Source: CAZGMJ01 sp964526785
GTDB lineage: Bacteria > Planctomycetota > Phycisphaerae > Sedimentisphaerales > Anaerobacaceae
Reading direction: 5' to 3'
NCBI GenBank assembly: GCA_964526785.1
Contig: CAZGMJ010000012.1
Coordinates: 1 to 64,000 of the forward strand
DNA length: 64,000 bases
Part shown: positions 42,496 through 51,706 of the stretch, one piece after another
How the letters are laid out: every line of letters begins with the position of its first letter
Position numbering within the stretch: position 1 is the first letter of the stretch
Notes under the pieces: model-generated
Database searches by the model: none
What the model was told of the DNA's origin: nothing
The model's input: the letters and a program-made list of their open reading frames with translations, nothing else
Program-made: the position numbers and the translations under genes

Positions 42496-43095
42496 TTATT
42501 GTTCGGCTTGCTCACTGCTCTCAGTGTTTTGAGGTTCCTCTCCGGTTTGCTCTTGCGGCCGGCTTCCATCCGGTGCGGGGCCGGGGCCGCCTTCGCCCGG
42601 TCTCGTCCTTCCGGGGCCTCTGCGGCCGCCTCCGAATCGCTGTCGCATCTGATCGCGATACTCCTGCCGCTCTTCGTCGGACATCGTCTCCCACCTCGCC
42701 CGCATTTCCTGCATTCTGGCGCGGTCCTCTTCAGACATCATGGGCATTCTTCTCTGTCGGCCGTCGTCCGGTCCGCCGGCACGGAACCTCTCGCCTCGCT
42801 GCCTGAAGAACTCATCACGCTCTTGGTCAGACATGTTTTCCACGCGCTGTCGCATTTGTTCTCTGTTGTCCCGTTCAATCTGTCGCTGCTGCTCCGGTGC
42901 GGGCCTGTCCGCCAGACGCCGGGCCATCGCTCCGCCCGGCGCAGGAGGCGACGGCGCCTCTTGCGCTTGCTTTTCCTCGGCAATCTCCACCGCCTTTCGC
43001 GTGCGGATCTCGCGAACACCAAGACCGGCCACGATCGACGCCGCCAGTACTGCGACTGCGCCTACAACCCATATGATTGTCCCTGTAGCTTTCAT
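42496..43095 (-). CDS. membrane-anchored Met/Arg/Glu-rich protein of the secretion operon
   Basis: A 199-residue protein with one N-terminal transmembrane helix (about 7-27), then a highly charged, probably helical region containing the repeats RVENMSDQERDEFFRQRGER and RWETMSDEERQEYRDQMRQR, and a Gly/Pro/Arg-rich tail. The repeats resemble the DUF3106 pattern and the C-termini of the two GspC-like neighbours. There is no conserved counterpart in standard type II systems. It lies between the GspC paralogues and gspD, so it may tune secretin or assembly interactions (inference). Confidence 0.75.
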   Translation of the reverse strand: MKATGTIIWVVGAVAVLAASIVAGLGVREIRTRKAVEIAEEKQAQEAPSPPAPGGAMARRLADRPAPEQQRQIERDNREQMRQRVENMSDQERDEFFRQRGERFRAGGPDDGRQRRMPMMSEEDRARMQEMRARWETMSDEERQEYRDQMRQRFGGGRRGPGRTRPGEGGPGPAPDGSRPQEQTGEEPQNTESSEQAEQ

Positions 43096-43115
43096 ACGTG
43101 CACCTCAGTTTCCAT

Positions 43116-43850
43116 TTATCGGGGTCCTCTGCCGCCTCGTCCACCAAACCCACCGGGTGGTCCGCCACCCGGCCCACGTCCGCCGAACCGTCCTCGCATT
43201 CGTTCCCTGAACTCGCGGCGTTCTTCTTCGGACATATTCATAAAGCGTTCTCTCATATCAGCGAATCGCTGGCGCATGTCCTCGGGCGGTCCACCGCCCG
43301 GAGGTCCCGGAGGGCCGCCGCCCTGCACCACCACTCTGCCGGGTGCACCCCCGCCGGACCTTGTCGGACGTCTGCCCGGTCCGCGATCTCCCGGTCCATC
43401 ATCGGATCCTTGCGTCGCCAGCGGTGCGAACGTCTTTTCCTGCCCCTCCCACTCCACTTTTACCTGTGTTGGCTCGATTTCAAGCACCTTTGCGTCCGCC
43501 ACGCTTTGCCCCTCCTCATACCATTTGCCGTTTATGAACGCCTCGCTACCCAGGATACCGGGCACGCCTTTGACGGGATGCTGCTTCGGCTGAGGAGGTG
43601 CGAAGAGATTCTTCTTCTTCAACTCGTCGGCGAGCGATCTTGATTTTGCCAGGTGCTCTTCCATGTCGTTCTCATCCGAAGAGCCTGCATTCGCCGCCCG
43701 GCCGGCCAGATCCTTCGCCCATGCCGCGGCCGTTTGAAATCCTACCAGCTTAGCCAGAATCAAGATGCCGAGCAAACCTGAAGCCACAAGAAGAGACGCT
43801 GATAGCACATGTTCTCTTCCGTTTAGTCTTTTAGCAATCTTCAAATCCAT
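43116..43850 (-). CDS. GspC-like inner-membrane protein, paralogue 2
   Basis: A 244-residue protein: one transmembrane helix (about 18-38), then LKKKNLFAPPQPKQHPV and a short beta domain (GVPGILGSEAFINGKWYEEGQ...VKVEWEGQEKTF), the homology-region pattern of GspC/PilP that contacts the secretin. The tail is Gly/Pro-rich with one MSEEERREFRERMRGRF-type repeat. GAGGTG precedes the ATG. It is a tandem paralogue of the next gene, sharing NLFAPPxPKQHPVK. Confidence 0.82.
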   Translation of the reverse strand: MDLKIAKRLNGREHVLSASLLVASGLLGILILAKLVGFQTAAAWAKDLAGRAANAGSSDENDMEEHLAKSRSLADELKKKNLFAPPQPKQHPVKGVPGILGSEAFINGKWYEEGQSVADAKVLEIEPTQVKVEWEGQEKTFAPLATQGSDDGPGDRGPGRRPTRSGGGAPGRVVVQGGGPPGPPGGGPPEDMRQRFADMRERFMNMSEEERREFRERMRGRFGGRGPGGGPPGGFGGRGGRGPR

Positions 43851-43900
43851 ATCGCACCTCGATTAGACGCTGTCAAGAAAGCGGCCATGCGTCAACGGCG

Positions 43901-44629
43901 TCACATCTGCTTCCACTGTTCCATAACCTTCTGCTTCTCTTCATCCGACATCCTGCCCCACTCGGCCTTGGCCTCGGCCTTCTGCTCGTCCGGCATCTGA
44001 TTCCACTTTTCGATGAACTTGGCCCGCAACTCCGGCGACAACTCAACGCCCAGCCAGGCCAGCGGGTCCTCGGCGGATGAGCGCGTTGGAGCCACCGCTG
44101 TCTGAGTCTGTCCTCGACTCATCTGGGTTGGCGCCTGTTGCGGCTGCGACACACGCGAGCCTGTGTTCGACGGCCTTTCCGGCTGCGGTTCGCTCGCGGC
44201 CGCCATCGGCGCAAAGTCTTTGGTCTTGCCATCCCATTCGATCACGACCTTTGTTGAATGCACAGATACAACCGTAGCATCACCAATCTTATCGCCGGCG
44301 CCATAGAGTTTGCCGTTTATCAGCACTTCATCACCTAATATGCCCTGAACGCTCTTGACGGGGTGCTGCTTCGGAGGAGGCGGAGCGAAGAGGTTCTTCT
44401 TCTTCAACTCGTTCGCCAGAGCCGTCGACTCCGAAAGGTGCTCTTCCATGTAGGCGTCCCCGCCAAGTGGGGAGGTCGATGCATCTTTAGCGAGACTCTG
44501 CGCCCGCGCCGAGTCCATATAGAAGGCGGCCACCTTGGCTGCCGTCAATACGATCAGGACGGCTGCGACAGCGAGCATTCCCGCTGCCAGAAGTTGTTTC
44601 TTGTGTTCTTTTACCCTGTCTATGTTCAT
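43901..44629 (-). CDS. GspC-like inner-membrane protein, paralogue 1
   Basis: A 242-residue protein with a transmembrane helix near residues 12-34, LKKKNLFAPPPPKQHPVKSV, a small beta domain (GILGDEVLINGKLYGAGDKI), a Gln/Pro/Thr-rich linker and a helical C-terminus with WNQMPDEQKAEAKAEW and MSDEEKQKVMEQW repeats. It probably couples the inner-membrane platform to the secretin. The ATG at 44629 is preferred over a TTG at 44638; neither has a clear ribosome-binding site. Confidence 0.82.
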   Translation of the reverse strand: MNIDRVKEHKKQLLAAGMLAVAAVLIVLTAAKVAAFYMDSARAQSLAKDASTSPLGGDAYMEEHLSESTALANELKKKNLFAPPPPKQHPVKSVQGILGDEVLINGKLYGAGDKIGDATVVSVHSTKVVIEWDGKTKDFAPMAAASEPQPERPSNTGSRVSQPQQAPTQMSRGQTQTAVAPTRSSAEDPLAWLGVELSPELRAKFIEKWNQMPDEQKAEAKAEWGRMSDEEKQKVMEQWKQM

Positions 44630-44673
44630 GCTATTCAAGCTTCAGAGGTCTGAATGGCCGTCGGCAACACCGT

Positions 44674-45189
44674 CTATTTCACCAGCGTTGAGACGGTCAG
44701 ATCCAATTCAACTTCCTGCGGTTTTTTCTTGTCAGTGCGAATTTGAAACTCCTCGACCGCAACCAGATACGGGTTTTCATTCAGATTCGCCAGGAGATTC
44801 ATAACCTGGTCGAATCTGCACTTCGCACTGCACTCGACGAGCAACGTCTTGTAGCCTCCTACGGTGGTCTTGCCCGAGGAAAGGAATCGCAGAGGTTTGT
44901 TGTTGATGCCCGCCTTTTTGAACTGCTCGCGGAGTTTGTCACGAAACAGAAATTGTTGCTCCTCATGCGGCTTAGGCATTTCGAGCACGGGCACGATAGT
45001 CAACAGGCCCGCCTGTCTGGCCTTACCGACGTCGATTGCTTCCAACTTGCTCCTTACACGCACTATTTCCGCCCGGACCTCTTTCCAATGATCCATCCAC
45101 TTCATACCGAGATAGAACACAAGTATCAGGCCGACGCCGACGGTTCCCAATTTTAGCGTGCGGATGTCTTTTTCACTTAGTTTCTGCAT
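44674..45189 (-). CDS. gspM: type II secretion GspM/PilO-like protein
   Basis: A 171-residue protein with one transmembrane helix (about 12-30), a short coiled region and a ferredoxin-like C-terminal fold (VGGYKTLLVECSAKCRFDQVMNLL). Position directly after the GspL-like gene and overall plan fit GspM/PilO, which stabilise GspL/PilN in the inner-membrane platform. Sequence identity to either is low, so the symbol is by position. Confidence 0.75.
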   Translation of the reverse strand: MQKLSEKDIRTLKLGTVGVGLILVFYLGMKWMDHWKEVRAEIVRVRSKLEAIDVGKARQAGLLTIVPVLEMPKPHEEQQFLFRDKLREQFKKAGINNKPLRFLSSGKTTVGGYKTLLVECSAKCRFDQVMNLLANLNENPYLVAVEEFQIRTDKKKPQEVELDLTVSTLVK

Positions 45190-45198
45190 GTTCCGGCC

Positions 45199-46680
45199 TC
45201 ACCTGGCATAGCGCGATATCGCGGCCTTGCGTGTGCTGAAATTCTTATAGTCGAAATCGATCGTGAAGTTGACTTTGCTGCCTTTTGATTCAGGCGTTTG
45301 GTTTGAGATAACGGCATTGTCGACGTCGTTATCCTCCAGCAAAGCCTCCTGAAAGTCGTACATGGTATCCTGATTGTCTGCCTGGCCGCTGACGCTGACG
45401 GGCTTACCCTTATTGAAATGGAGGGACGTTAGTTTAATGCCGCGCTGCCCTTTTTCGTTCACCAGTTTGATCAGCGCAAGCATATCCGGACGGGCCTGGG
45501 CCACAGCCTTCATCAACTTCTGTCTGGCAATCAAATCCTGCATCTCCGTCTCGGAGAGTGAAGCTTCGATCCGGCGTTCGAGCGCCCCCGGCGTTGCGGC
45601 GTCGACGGCATACGCCACGGCCAGCAGCAAGAGGACCATCGCTCCGGCGATCGCTATCGCTACCCGAGGCGACAATATCCAATGCTTATTTCTCTTTTCT
45701 TCCCTCGGCTCATAGAGTTTATCGAACAGATCAAGCCACTTACGTTCCGATTCCAGGGCCATCGAAGCCAGGCCTATAGGCACTCTGTAGTCGTAAAGAT
45801 CTTCGGCGGAAAGATCGCTCTTGCCGGCCGAAACGGGCGTGTGCGGCAATACGCTTGCGGCGTTAAAGCCCGCGGAAGCCAGTGTGGCGACCATTTGTTC
45901 GATATACTCATTGCCGTCGGACAGGGCCAGGATCGGCAAATCACCGCCCTCACCGATATCGAACAGCCCGAGGATGCTCTTCATATCCTGTACGAATCGC
46001 TCGGGAACGTGCGTATGATGGGATCGGGCGGCGCGAAAATCCTCCGAACCGGTGTCCAATACGACCGCATTGCACAATTCGCCGTTCCGTACCCGGCAGA
46101 CCTGTGTTTCATGCCTGCGGACATTGAGCAGCACTGCATCGCTCTGGCGGGCATCGAACAGGCGTTTCCACGCCTCGACAACGCCCTCACAGTCAAGCAC
46201 GATATTCGTTGGAGAGAAGAATCCTACCTGATTGACAAAACTCCTGAGGCGATCCGTTCGCGCTGCCGCCATGGTAACGGGAAGTTCACCGTTTTGAGAA
46301 CTCCCTACGCGCCAAGCAAACTGCATCTGACTGGCCGGCAGCGGCAGGCGGCTCTCAGCCTGCAGGCGAACAATCGAAGCGATCTCCCCCTTCGCAGCCG
46401 GCGGCACACCGAGCGTGTAAAAAGCAACACCGGAGGTGTCGAAACCGACAACCACAGGGTGGTCGTGGCGCCCTTTTGTCGCATTGCCATCTCCGTTCAG
46501 CAATCCGCACTTATCGGCAAAAGACTGCCAGTCCGAGCGTTCATCGTCGTCGCTCTTGGCCCAGACCAGCTCGAAGCCCGCCTCTGCACGGCGGAGCTTG
46601 ATGGCCCTGAGCCAGCCGTCAGCCCGCGTCAGTGCTATGACCGACCTGTGTTGATGTGTACTGCCCGTACGCGTACTCAT
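45199..46680 (-). CDS. gspL: type II secretion GspL/PilM-N-like protein
   Basis: A 493-residue protein. The N-terminal 330 residues resemble the actin-like cytoplasmic domain of GspL/PilM (AARTDRLRSFV, VLLNVRRHETQVC). A transmembrane helix (AIAIAGAMVLLLLAVAYAV) lies near residue 365, followed by a PilN-like periplasmic ferredoxin fold (KGKPVSVSGQADNQDTMYDF). It therefore looks like PilM and PilN fused, as in GspL. It recruits the GspE ATPase. Its start overlaps the gspK stop by 1 nt (TAATG). Confidence 0.85.
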   Translation of the reverse strand: MSTRTGSTHQHRSVIALTRADGWLRAIKLRRAEAGFELVWAKSDDDERSDWQSFADKCGLLNGDGNATKGRHDHPVVVGFDTSGVAFYTLGVPPAAKGEIASIVRLQAESRLPLPASQMQFAWRVGSSQNGELPVTMAAARTDRLRSFVNQVGFFSPTNIVLDCEGVVEAWKRLFDARQSDAVLLNVRRHETQVCRVRNGELCNAVVLDTGSEDFRAARSHHTHVPERFVQDMKSILGLFDIGEGGDLPILALSDGNEYIEQMVATLASAGFNAASVLPHTPVSAGKSDLSAEDLYDYRVPIGLASMALESERKWLDLFDKLYEPREEKRNKHWILSPRVAIAIAGAMVLLLLAVAYAVDAATPGALERRIEASLSETEMQDLIARQKLMKAVAQARPDMLALIKLVNEKGQRGIKLTSLHFNKGKPVSVSGQADNQDTMYDFQEALLEDNDVDNAVISNQTPESKGSKVNFTIDFDYKNFSTRKAAISRYAR

Positions 46681-47957
46681 TAATTACCTGCTCCCTGATA
46701 CCAATATAGCAGCTCGTATGGGGACTCACTTCTGTCCACCACAGCCTCGGTAATCACTGTGATACCGTTTCCCGCCCCCCTGTTCGCGGTCGCCCAGCAT
46801 CTAATCATAAAGACGTCTGAGACAACCGTAATTGATTCAGAAAAATCCTGAAAAAGACCACTGTTCATGCCCTGGACCTGCTCAAGCTCTTGCGGATCCT
46901 CTATCCCGTACGGCATTGACTCACGGTAGGCTATGATGTTCTCCGCGGTCTGCCATGCTGTGTCGTCGCCGCCGAGCAAAGCCGCCAGAACGTACACAGA
47001 TGCCGTGTTGACGTTAATCTGTGTATCAGATCCGCCGTCCTGCTCGCTGTTGTTCTGGCTATTGCCGGACTGGTTGTTCGAATTAGCCTGATTACCGCTT
47101 TGCTGATTGCTTGTCTGTTGATTGCCTTGCTGGTTGCCGGAATTCCGGTCATCCCCCTGCTGGCTGCCACTTTGTTGATTGTTCGATTGGTTCTGGTTGC
47201 TGCTTTGCTGATTGCCCCCCTGCTGGCCGGATGTCTGCTGTTGGTTGCCACCCGGCCCGGCCGGACTGTCCTGACTTTCTGCACGGGGATAGCAGGTCAG
47301 GTAGCTGATCCAGCCTTCGTCGAGAATATCGTCCGCGTCGTCGTACGGGAGGCTCTGATCCCCATCATTTTCATTATAATCCAGTTGTCCGTTCAGGTTC
47401 CAGTCCTCGCCGTAGAGCAATTCCTTTGTAACGCCCCGGACCATAAGCAACTCTCGAATGGTCCTGAATGCATCATTTCTGATGTAATAGGGATAGTCGA
47501 TGTTCTCGTAGTATCCCGCTTCGGCGCCGCTGGGTTGCACCTGATCATCGCTGTCCCGCCAATCCACGATGGCATCCGCTATTTCCTGCGTCATCTCGGG
47601 CAATACGAGCAACTGTTCGGCCGTAACCGTGTTGATGTTCAGTTTGCTCGTTTCGTCCACCACTTTGATGTTCAGCACGCAACCTTCCATCGCGATATCG
47701 TTCAAATCGGCGGCGTTGTCGCTCCATAGATCCGTCAACGCATCGGTTTCTCTTTCATCCTCATACAGCAGCGCTGCAGCCTTCTCCACGCCTGCTCGGC
47801 CGGCCCACCGGCAGCGCATTTCATCCACATGCGACAATTGCACCTTTGTGTCGAGGCGGCTGCTCCTGCTGGCCGTCGTGACAATGGCTATCAGAATGAG
47901 CACAAGCCACAGTACGGCGACCAGCGCAAGGCCTTTGTTGTTCTTCGATAGTCTCAT
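46680..47957 (-). CDS. gspK: type II secretion minor pseudopilin GspK with Gln/Asn-rich insert
   Basis: A 425-residue protein. The N-terminus has GLALVAVLWLVLILIAIVTT, the hydrophobic pseudopilin helix, and the first alpha domain contains SKLNINTVTAEQLLVLPEM, a helix-hairpin-helix-like stretch repeated later as INVNTASVYVLAALLG. Between the two, at about residues 229-309, lies an insert of NQQ, SGN and QSN units. GspK caps the pseudopilus tip. The 47957 start is chosen because the pseudopilin segment follows directly; no good ribosome-binding site is visible. Confidence 0.88.
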   Translation of the reverse strand: MRLSKNNKGLALVAVLWLVLILIAIVTTASRSSRLDTKVQLSHVDEMRCRWAGRAGVEKAAALLYEDERETDALTDLWSDNAADLNDIAMEGCVLNIKVVDETSKLNINTVTAEQLLVLPEMTQEIADAIVDWRDSDDQVQPSGAEAGYYENIDYPYYIRNDAFRTIRELLMVRGVTKELLYGEDWNLNGQLDYNENDGDQSLPYDDADDILDEGWISYLTCYPRAESQDSPAGPGGNQQQTSGQQGGNQQSSNQNQSNNQQSGSQQGDDRNSGNQQGNQQTSNQQSGNQANSNNQSGNSQNNSEQDGGSDTQINVNTASVYVLAALLGGDDTAWQTAENIIAYRESMPYGIEDPQELEQVQGMNSGLFQDFSESITVVSDVFMIRCWATANRGAGNGITVITEAVVDRSESPYELLYWYQGAGN

Positions 47958-47982
47958 AGGTTGATAAACGCCATGAAAACCA

Positions 47983-48687
47983 CTAATTCCCTTCCGCCAG
48001 ACTGCTTGCAGCGCTGCCTTCGTCCGTTTCCTGGCCGGATTCAGAGATTCCACTGCCTGCATTACGTGCATAGTTTATGAGGAACGATTCGACGGCGGGA
48101 GAACCTGCCGATGTTCGGCTGCTTACAAGACTGACTTCCACCAGATCGGGCAAAGCCTGCATTTCCTCGGGCCATTCCGTGGACCACTCCTCGCCGTCGA
48201 AGAATCGCATCTGAAACGCTGCGATATCCTCGGCCACAGCCATCAAAATGCCCCCCGGCTCAACGATCTCTTTGTCCGGATTGGGCCACAGGCGGCGCAT
48301 CAGGACGGACCGCTCGTCCTGCTGTTCTACGTAATACTCCACCTCATACACCTCTCCTTCCGGCTGCCCGGGCCTGGCCCTGGTTCGACTGATCGTATAG
48401 CACAGCAGATAACTGTTGGCGCCCTCCTCGATGTCCCCGCCCATTGCAGTAAACTGCGTATTGTCCGTATCCTCGTCCCGGTAGAGATTGATCAGATCTC
48501 TTTGCAGCATCGCGGCTGCAAAACGTATCTCCGCCGAGTCCAGAATATTCTCATCCAGTTTCTGTGCGCTGGCGCTGACCGCTTGCAGCGTGCCGACCGC
48601 CACGAGTGCAATGAAACTGGTGATGGTTGTGGCCACCAGCACCTCTACGAGGGTGAACCCATGATGTCGCGTGGGATTACTGCGCAC
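47983..48687 (-). CDS. gspJ: type II secretion minor pseudopilin GspJ
   Basis: A 234-residue protein with the prepilin cleavage and methylation site HHG-FTLVEVLVATTI near residue 10, then the GspJ-type globular domain (RDLINLYRDEDTDN, VEYYVEQQDERSVLMRRLWP). It forms the tip complex with GspI and GspK. Its start overlaps the gspI stop by 11 bp, indicating coupled translation. Confidence 0.9.
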   Translation of the reverse strand: MRSNPTRHHGFTLVEVLVATTITSFIALVAVGTLQAVSASAQKLDENILDSAEIRFAAAMLQRDLINLYRDEDTDNTQFTAMGGDIEEGANSYLLCYTISRTRARPGQPEGEVYEVEYYVEQQDERSVLMRRLWPNPDKEIVEPGGILMAVAEDIAAFQMRFFDGEEWSTEWPEEMQALPDLVEVSLVSSRTSAGSPAVESFLINYARNAGSGISESGQETDEGSAASSLAEGN

Positions 48688-49096
48688 CGCTCTGCCCTCC
48701 CTGGGCCTCTTCGGCCAGCGCGTACGTGCTCAGGCCATCGAACATGGTCTGCACCACGAGCTGACGCGGACGGTTCATTTCCACCCAGCGGACGGTAATA
48801 CTCACAAGATACAGACTGTCGATCTCCTGATACTCGTAGGCTACTTCCCACCGATAGCTTGGTTCATAATCCTCCACAACACCTTCGGTCTGGCCCATTT
48901 CGATGAAGTCGTCTATGCCGATGTAGTCGATCATGCGCAGTTGCCTGTCCGCCACGGCGGCGGCCACTTCGTATTGTCTGTTGAGGCGGGCCATTGTCAG
49001 CGCATTGGTACTGATCGCGGCCACGGTCAGGACCGCACCGGAAAGTATGGCGCTTGCAACAAGCGTCTCAACCAGACTGAACCCTCTATTGCGCAT
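48677..49096 (-). CDS. gspI: type II secretion minor pseudopilin GspI
   Basis: A 139-residue protein starting MRNRG-FSLVETLVASAIL, the prepilin peptidase site, and continuing with the small GspI fold (ADRQLRMIDYIG). The start at 49096 puts the cleavage site at the usual position; the longer frame to 49111 is less likely. It overlaps gspH by 11 bp upstream and gspJ by 11 bp downstream. Confidence 0.88.
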   Translation of the reverse strand: MRNRGFSLVETLVASAILSGAVLTVAAISTNALTMARLNRQYEVAAAVADRQLRMIDYIGIDDFIEMGQTEGVVEDYEPSYRWEVAYEYQEIDSLYLVSITVRWVEMNRPRQLVVQTMFDGLSTYALAEEAQGGQSGAQ

Positions 49097-49685
49097 CCAA
49101 ATCCACAACACCCAAAGTCACATCTTCACTCGTTCCAAACTGAATGCCGGCCTTGCCCGTAGCCGGACTGATACCAATGGTGTAGTGCGTCTTGCCATCG
49201 CCGATCTGCACCACCGTAGCCTGAGCGGTTCCATCCGGATTAAACACAATCGTAAAGCCTTCTTCCTCCTGATCGCGAGCATATGTCGTGTCCTCAACGC
49301 CGAGCGGTGATATCTGCACATCTTCGAAAGTGACGCCTCCTTCCATCTCCACCGGTCTGCAGTAGTAATCGTTTACAATCGTCTGCTGCGTCTGGCCCGT
49401 TTGTTCGTCAAATTCGACCGTTCCCAGATAAAATGCTCCATTAACAGGATCGATATAAATGCGATATTCCTGCTGCTGTTCGATGGCTTTGATCTTTGCA
49501 TAGCGGGCAGTAAGTACGAACGCACGGGCGGCTTTCTCCACGAGCAGCTTGCGGTACGTCCCGGTGTACACCCCCCCGCCGACCCCGGCCAGTATCGCTA
49601 CAATCGCGACGACAACGAGAATCTCCGTCAGCGTAAAGCCGATCGGCGGATGGGTTTTGCATTGTTTGCGTACCTTTTCTTTCAT
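49086..49685 (-). CDS. gspH: type II secretion minor pseudopilin GspH
   Basis: A 199-residue protein with prepilin motif IG-FTLTEILVVVAIVAIL near residue 15 and a beta-rich C-terminal domain (FTIVFNPDGTAQATVVQIGD), the GspH/FimT pattern. Its order after gspG is canonical. The start has AAAAGGTAC-type spacing upstream but no strong ribosome-binding sequence. Confidence 0.88.
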   Translation of the reverse strand: MKEKVRKQCKTHPPIGFTLTEILVVVAIVAILAGVGGGVYTGTYRKLLVEKAARAFVLTARYAKIKAIEQQQEYRIYIDPVNGAFYLGTVEFDEQTGQTQQTIVNDYYCRPVEMEGGVTFEDVQISPLGVEDTTYARDQEEEGFTIVFNPDGTAQATVVQIGDGKTHYTIGISPATGKAGIQFGTSEDVTLGVVDLDAQ

Positions 49686-49768
49686 GGTTCATAGCGATGA
49701 CAGCCAACTATGTGCAAATGCTTTTCGGTCCGCTCGCCAGCCCCTTAACCAGAGGCCGAAGAGGGCCG

Positions 49769-50200
49769 TCACTGGCCGTTGACAATGTCCGCATTGTCGC
49801 CCTCGCCATCGGGTTCGCCGTCGGCTCCCAGGCTGATCAAATCGTAACTGCCCGGATTGTATTCACCCTGTGCAACGTAAATAAACGGGTTGCCCCAGGG
49901 ATCGAGCAACTGGCTGGGTTTGATGTATCGGCCATTCCATTTCTCCTGCACGTCTTCCGGGGCCGTAATGAGGGCTTCCAATCCCTCGGTGTCATCCGGG
50001 AAACGCCCGCAGTCCATGTAGAACCGATTCAGCGCGCCTTCAATGACCGCCATCTTGGGCTCGCACAGATCTCGCTTCGCCTTGCCCAAGTGCTTGAAGA
50101 GATTAGGCGCCACCAGAGCGGCCAGCATGGAGATAATAACGATGACGACAAGCAACTCCACAAGTGTGAAGCCTCTTCTCCGTTGTCTCTTGCGCTTCAT
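49769..50200 (-). CDS. gspG: type II secretion major pseudopilin GspG
   Basis: A 143-residue protein with RRRG-FTLVELLVVIVIISML at the N-terminus and the C-terminal LLDPWGNPFIYV...YDLISLGADGEPDGEGDNADI, which forms the calcium site of major pseudopilins. GGTG precedes the ATG. It polymerises into the pseudopilus after cleavage and methylation by a prepilin peptidase not found in this window. Confidence 0.95.
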   Translation of the reverse strand: MKRKRQRRRGFTLVELLVVIVIISMLAALVAPNLFKHLGKAKRDLCEPKMAVIEGALNRFYMDCGRFPDDTEGLEALITAPEDVQEKWNGRYIKPSQLLDPWGNPFIYVAQGEYNPGSYDLISLGADGEPDGEGDNADIVNGQ

Positions 50201-50336
50201 CTATACCACCTTTCGTCTTTGCCTGAACCCGGTGTATTCCCTATCCGGGTTATACAAGATACCATTTCAGCTTGCCAATATCTCTTTGCGTCGATTCCAA
50301 GGCCCCGCGCAATGAGAAGCGTGTCCAATCAATTCT

Positions 50337-51596
50337 CTACAATCCGCCGGCACCGAAGGACATCATCAGAATCGGCAACAGCGTCGCAACGATGATGAAC
50401 CCGATAACCACGGCCAGCAACAATATCAGGATGGCCGGAAACAGCGACATGAACCGATTGATCGCTGAATCCGCCTCGGCGTCGAACGTATCGGCCGCAC
50501 TGAGCAGCAATTCGTCCAGCTTGCCGGTCTGTTCACCTATCGCCGTGATCTGCACGAGCAGCGGCGGAAAGAGCCCCGAGCTGCCCAGCGGATCGGCAAG
50601 ACAGTCGCCTCGTTTCACCTTTTCCGCCACACTGTCTATTTCCCGGCCCAGTTGCTCATTTCCGAGCGTGTCGCGCACCACCGCCAGCGATTCAAGAATG
50701 GTGACACCGCCGGCTGTCAATGCACCGAGTGTCCTGGCAAATCGACCAACCGCAATCGTCCGCAGCACCGAACCCAGAATGAATATCCGAAGCTTGAACG
50801 TGTCCCACTGCAGCTTCCCTTTGGTCCGGGTCCATCTTACCAGATAATACATGCCCGCGATCATGGCCGCAATCACGATCCAGCCCTGGACCGTCGTGAA
50901 AAGGCTCCGCAGAAAACCGCTCAGCCAGAGCAGAATTCGTGTCGGCAGCGGCTGGATGGCGTTCGATCCCGTGGCGGCCAGAATGTTCGGCAGAATCCAC
51001 GTCACAATGATTCCAACCGAAACCAATCCGATCGTCAGAACGAAGATCGGGTACGCAGATGCATTCTTCATACTTGTCTTTATTTTCTCGTCTCTGCCCA
51101 GGATGCCGGCCAATTGTGACGTTGTCTCCTCCAGGATGCCTCCCGTTTCGCCGACTCGAATCATCGAAAGATACAGAGGATCAAAGACCTTCGGGTGTTT
51201 GGACATGGCATCCGACAACGACTGGCCCGAACTGACGGCCTCGACCAGTTCGCCAAGCATCTTCCGCATTCCGCTCTTGGTCTGCTGTTGCCGGATCAGC
51301 TCAAGCGCATTGAACAGCGGCAACCCGGCCCGCAAGGCCGTGCTCAACTGGGTCGTCATCGCAAGGATGTCCTTGGAGGTGACGCGTCCGGAGCCAAGAT
51401 TCAGCAGTTTTCCAACATCGAGAGACAGGCCGGCACCCGCATCGTTGACCGGCGCCTGGGCCTGTTCGGCCAGTTCGGTCACGAAATGTCCTTTGTCCGT
51501 CAATGCAACGACAGCACTCTTATGATCCGGGGCTTCCACCGTCCCCGTTACATGCTCGCCCCCTCGATCCACCGCCTTGTAGTAATAATGACTCAA
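50337..51596 (-). CDS. gspF: type II secretion inner-membrane platform protein GspF
   Basis: A 419-residue protein with two repeated T2SSF domains. The first shows LSTALRAGLPLFNALELI and GETGGILEE; the second repeats TLGALTAGGVTILESLAVV and GEQTGKLDELL. Three hydrophobic segments match known topology. It bridges the ATPase and the pseudopilus. It is the second gene of the operon, 110 bp after gspE. Confidence 0.94.
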   Translation of the reverse strand: MSHYYYKAVDRGGEHVTGTVEAPDHKSAVVALTDKGHFVTELAEQAQAPVNDAGAGLSLDVGKLLNLGSGRVTSKDILAMTTQLSTALRAGLPLFNALELIRQQQTKSGMRKMLGELVEAVSSGQSLSDAMSKHPKVFDPLYLSMIRVGETGGILEETTSQLAGILGRDEKIKTSMKNASAYPIFVLTIGLVSVGIIVTWILPNILAATGSNAIQPLPTRILLWLSGFLRSLFTTVQGWIVIAAMIAGMYYLVRWTRTKGKLQWDTFKLRIFILGSVLRTIAVGRFARTLGALTAGGVTILESLAVVRDTLGNEQLGREIDSVAEKVKRGDCLADPLGSSGLFPPLLVQITAIGEQTGKLDELLLSAADTFDAEADSAINRFMSLFPAILILLLAVVIGFIIVATLLPILMMSFGAGGL

Positions 51597-51706
51597 CGTT
51601 CAATCCCACTGTTGGAACAAAAAAAGACGCCTTTCTTCTCGCAGGCACATGCCCGAACGCTACCTGCATAAGCATCACACCCGATGCTCTCACGGCCAAC
51701 CAACTC

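Noticed and set aside
47030..47270. Gln/Asn-rich repetitive DNA, considered as a CRISPR or satellite array
   Set aside because: The units are irregular, lie in frame within gspK and have no conserved spacer structure.
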